Source: Pseudomonadota bacterium (lineage in GTDB: Bacteria > Pseudomonadota > Alphaproteobacteria > Rhizobiales > Devosiaceae). Taken from it: a DNA stretch of 7,992 nucleotides. A program made the translations under genes and the position numbers. A model generated the notes under the pieces. The model did not search any database. It was given only the letters and a program-made list of their open reading frames with translations, and had not been told where the DNA came from. Location: the NCBI GenBank assembly GCA_023436745.1, contig JAEZHZ010000154.1:1-7992 (forward strand), written 5' to 3'. This document shows, one piece after another, positions 6,243 through 7,992 of the stretch. Positions within the stretch are counted from its first letter, which is position 1, and each line of letters opens with the position of its first letter.

Positions 6243-7697
6243 TCACGCACTCGACACCTCACTGCCTTCGATGTGGCGGGACCACAGCCTCTTCCACAGG
6301 TGCCGGAGGGGAATCCTTGCCGGTATCTCTGGAATGCTTGCCAGGACCTCGATACCCAGCTTTCTCTCGATTTCGACGGAGCGCTGTGGCGTCCGGCTCA
6401 GGAACAGCGGACCCATGACCACAAGCAGCCCCAGCAGCAGGCCGGCGCCGCCGCCCGCGAAGGCGATCATCGACCGCTTCGGACCGATGGCGCGGTGTGG
6501 GGGAAGCGCCGGCTCGAGGAGCGTGAGGCGCTCACCCTTTGCGGCAGCGTCGATCTTCTCGCTGGCCGATGCTTCGGCGAGGCGGTTGAGTGCGGCGTCG
6601 AACAGCGTCTGGGCCATGTTGTGCTGGCGCTCCAGGTCGTTAAGCACCGTCTCGTTTGCCGGCGTGGCTTCAATCGACGTCGCGAGTTCGCTGTCGCTGG
6701 CCTTGGCTGATGCGATCTCTTCTGCAATCGCGCGAAGGCGGTCGTCGATCTCGGTCAGTTGCAGGTTGAGAGCAGAATCGATCCGTCCGTCGGTTTCCGT
6801 CGATGCCACGTTGGATGCCAACTGGGCTTCCAGTTGTTCGATCCTACGGGCGAGACTAAGCAGGGCAGGGCTGCCCTCGGCAAAGGTCAGTCTCTGCTGG
6901 CTCAGCGCCATCTTCATCTGTGCAAGCTGAGCCTGCTCCGGAGTCTGTTCGGCGCTACCTCCGGGCGTGCCGGTCTGACGGTAGTACTCAAGGTAGTTGG
7001 CCCGCCGCGAATGCAGGTCTGCCTGCTCCCGCTGCAGCGTCAGGATCCGTTCCTGAAGATTGACCTGCAGCAGCCGGCGGAATTCGAGCGTGTCGGGCAG
7101 GGCCATGACGTGCTCTGTCTTGTAGGCCTGCAACTGCGACGCCGTGGTCTTCACCTCCTGCTCGAGGCGAGCGGCCTCCTGACGATAGAATTCGAGGGCA
7201 GCTTCCGACTGTGCCGAGCGGCTCGCATGATCGCGCTGGAGAACCACGTCGGCGAGGTCGTTGCTCACCCTGGCCGCCAACTCCGGATTCTCCGCGTCAA
7301 AGGAAATGCCGAACCCGAGAGCGTTCTGGTCACCGGCGAACAGGATCGGCTCGAACGTGATCCGCGATCTCAAATCGTCCGCCATGCGATCGGGCGGAGG
7401 CACGGTCTCGGTGTAGATCGCGTTGCGATCAGCAAGTTCCAGCAGCGATCTGCGGGTGAACAACTCCTGCTGGAGAACCTGCAAACGGGCGAGCGCCGCC
7501 ACCTGGCCGGGAATTTCACGCGCCTGCACCGTGACCAGCGGCATTTCCACCCGGATGGTGCTCGTGGCGCGATACACCGGCGGCAAGGACAGGGCATACG
7601 CGATCCCGGCGGCACTCACCGACCCTGCGACGAGCAGCAGTATCGGGAGGCGATGAAACAGTACAAAGGCGTAGTATCGCAGATCCGCGATGGTCAT
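6243..7697 (-). CDS. Polysaccharide chain-length determinant (Wzz/GNVR type) lacking a kinase domain
   Basis: This 484-residue inner-membrane polysaccharide co-polymerase sets chain length and helps export. A first membrane helix (about 17-37) follows a short cytoplasmic start, then the Wzz-type opening PPVYRATSTIRVE (39-51). The large periplasmic part contains coiled-coil stretches rich in Glu, Gln, Arg and Leu (about 160-240 and 280-380). Next come the LEPALPPHRAIGPKR segment (394-408) and a second helix (about 409-433, FAGGGAGLLLGLLVVMGPLF). The cytoplasmic tail RSVEIERKLGIEVLASIPEIP (439-459) is the typical link to a BY-kinase, but the protein stops at 484 with no P-loop. The kinase is the next gene, so the Wzc/ExoP function is split over two proteins. 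It is the first gene of the operon. The start at 7697 has GGTGAGGG upstream. Confidence 0.93.
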   Translation of the reverse strand: MTIADLRYYAFVLFHRLPILLLVAGSVSAAGIAYALSLPPVYRATSTIRVEMPLVTVQAREIPGQVAALARLQVLQQELFTRRSLLELADRNAIYTETVPPPDRMADDLRSRITFEPILFAGDQNALGFGISFDAENPELAARVSNDLADVVLQRDHASRSAQSEAALEFYRQEAARLEQEVKTTASQLQAYKTEHVMALPDTLEFRRLLQVNLQERILTLQREQADLHSRRANYLEYYRQTGTPGGSAEQTPEQAQLAQMKMALSQQRLTFAEGSPALLSLARRIEQLEAQLASNVASTETDGRIDSALNLQLTEIDDRLRAIAEEIASAKASDSELATSIEATPANETVLNDLERQHNMAQTLFDAALNRLAEASASEKIDAAAKGERLTLLEPALPPHRAIGPKRSMIAFAGGGAGLLLGLLVVMGPLFLSRTPQRSVEIERKLGIEVLASIPEIPARIPLRHLWKRLWSRHIEGSEVSSA

Positions 7698-7849
7698 GGG
7701 CGGGCCCTCACCGGCGACTGCCGGCTAACTGGGGCTGATTGGGCCTATGGTGGCCCTGTTCCTCAATAACCAGCATGGGCTAGTGCCAGCCCGACTGGAT
7801 TTCTGATCTAGTCCCCGATCAAATCGGGTGACAATTATCGGAGGCTGCA
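7698..7849. promoter_or_regulatory. Divergent intergenic region between the EPS operons, with several small inverted repeats
   Basis: These 152 bases separate the minus-strand chain-length operon from the plus-strand gene at 7850 and must carry signals for both. Perfect inverted repeats: CCGGC-GACT-GCCGG (7711-7724), GGGCC-TATGGT-GGCCC (7741-7756), GGGCT-AGTGCC-AGCCC (7777-7792) and CCCGAT-CAA-ATCGGG (7814-7828). The last is the best candidate operator or 5'-leader hairpin. On the minus strand TTGTCA (7829-7834) is a good -35-like box, but its partner 17 bases on (CTAGAT) is poor, so no promoter is claimed. The GTATAC element of the regulator genes is absent here. Confidence 0.4.
7840..7844 (+). 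promoter_or_regulatory. Ribosome binding site of the gene at 7850
   Basis: GGAGG, a full Shine-Dalgarno core, stands 5 bases before ATG 7850 and fixes the start of this truncated gene. Confidence 0.75.
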
Positions 7850-7992
7850 ATGCCTAAGCGACGCGCAGCAGGTGTCTCGACCTTGGTACTTGCGGCAGCC
7901 GCCTTCCTGAGCAATACCGCGCTGGTCGAGCTGGTTGCGAACGAACTCTGGCCTCTGGGGCGCGTGCGGATCACGGTGGTGCAGTGGGCGCC
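7850..7992 (+). CDS. Probable polysaccharide export protein (ExoF/Wza-like), 3'-truncated
   Basis: Only the first 47 codons are present. The N-terminus has positive charges (MPKRR) followed by a hydrophobic stretch (AGVSTLVLAAAAFLSNTALVELVA), which reads as a signal peptide or membrane anchor. There is no lipobox cysteine, unlike classical Wza. The visible end, LWPLGRVRITVVQWA, resembles the start of the periplasmic polysaccharide-export domain in ExoF-type proteins, where an LG..DRVRI.V..W-like stretch precedes the domain. That comparison is from memory and short. The position fits: exporters of this type are commonly next to chain-length/kinase pairs, here divergently transcribed. Another exported or membrane protein cannot be excluded. 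Confidence 0.55.
   Translation, partial: MPKRRAAGVSTLVLAAAAFLSNTALVELVANELWPLGRVRITVVQWA

Noticed and set aside
6233..6262. GTG 6262 as start of the kinase gene
   Set aside because: It overlaps the end of the chain-length gene by 20 bases, and the nearest purine tract is only a couple of bases away. ATG 6232 is better placed.
6759..7769. Long plus-strand open frame (336 codons) opposite the chain-length gene
   Set aside because: It is antisense to a well-supported gene. Its composition (rich in Arg, Leu, Gln) is what a GC-rich complementary frame gives, with no motif and no ribosome site. The same applies to plus-strand frames at 4718-5419 and 5489-6004.
7772..7789. Sigma-54-like promoter on the minus strand (TGGCAC then ATGC)
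   Set aside because: The distance between the GG and GC elements is 11 bases instead of the strict 10, and the -12 element is poor, so it is unlikely to work.
1..7992. CRISPR arrays, tRNA or rRNA genes, insertion sequences, integrases, toxin-antitoxin or phage-defence genes
   Set aside because: No regularly spaced repeats, cloverleaf, transposase-like protein or defence-type domain was found on either strand by eye.

Overview
The window reads as chromosomal DNA of a GC-rich alphaproteobacterium, probably a member of the Hyphomicrobiales (Rhizobiales). This rests on codon use, the peptide-type ABC transporter style, and a polysaccharide cluster with a GNVR-type chain-length protein, a separate tyrosine kinase and (probably) an ExoF/Wza-type exporter. 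The genus cannot be fixed from the sequence alone.

Region 1 (1-2656, + strand) is the 3' part of a peptide/opine-type (DppABC/OppABC/GsiBCD-like) ABC importer operon. It holds the C-terminal half of the periplasmic binding protein, then a GC-rich stem-loop, then two inner-membrane permeases whose genes overlap by ATGA. No ATPase gene follows; the operon ends against a convergent gene, so the ATPases must be upstream of the window or elsewhere.

Region 2 (2657-4534, - strand) carries two different response-regulator-like LuxR/FixJ transcription factors in tandem. The downstream one (2704-3438) has a degenerate receiver domain without the phosphoacceptor aspartate. The upstream one (3570-4250) keeps that aspartate. 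The upstream gene and both leaders are clearly AT-richer than the rest of the window. They hold a cluster of palindromes and repeats (GTATAC-type sites, a helically phased TTTCTAC direct repeat, a TCGTTGT inverted repeat) that look like regulatory sites.

Region 3 (4535-7697, - strand) is a compact three-gene exopolysaccharide operon transcribed away from position 7697: a Wzz/Wzc-type chain-length determinant with no kinase domain, a stand-alone BY-kinase-type ATPase (CpsD/CapB-like), and glucose-1-phosphate thymidylyltransferase (RmlA) on a GTG start. A 152-bp divergent intergenic region with several small inverted repeats separates it from a + strand gene starting at 7850, probably the outer-membrane polysaccharide exporter. 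It is cut by the window end.

Taken together, regions 2 and 3 look like an exopolysaccharide assembly locus with its own pair of regulators, next to an unrelated nutrient importer. Nothing here is clearly a new class of system. The most worthwhile leads are the mismatched regulator pair (one phosphorylatable, one apparently not) and the palindrome array between and upstream of the two genes.
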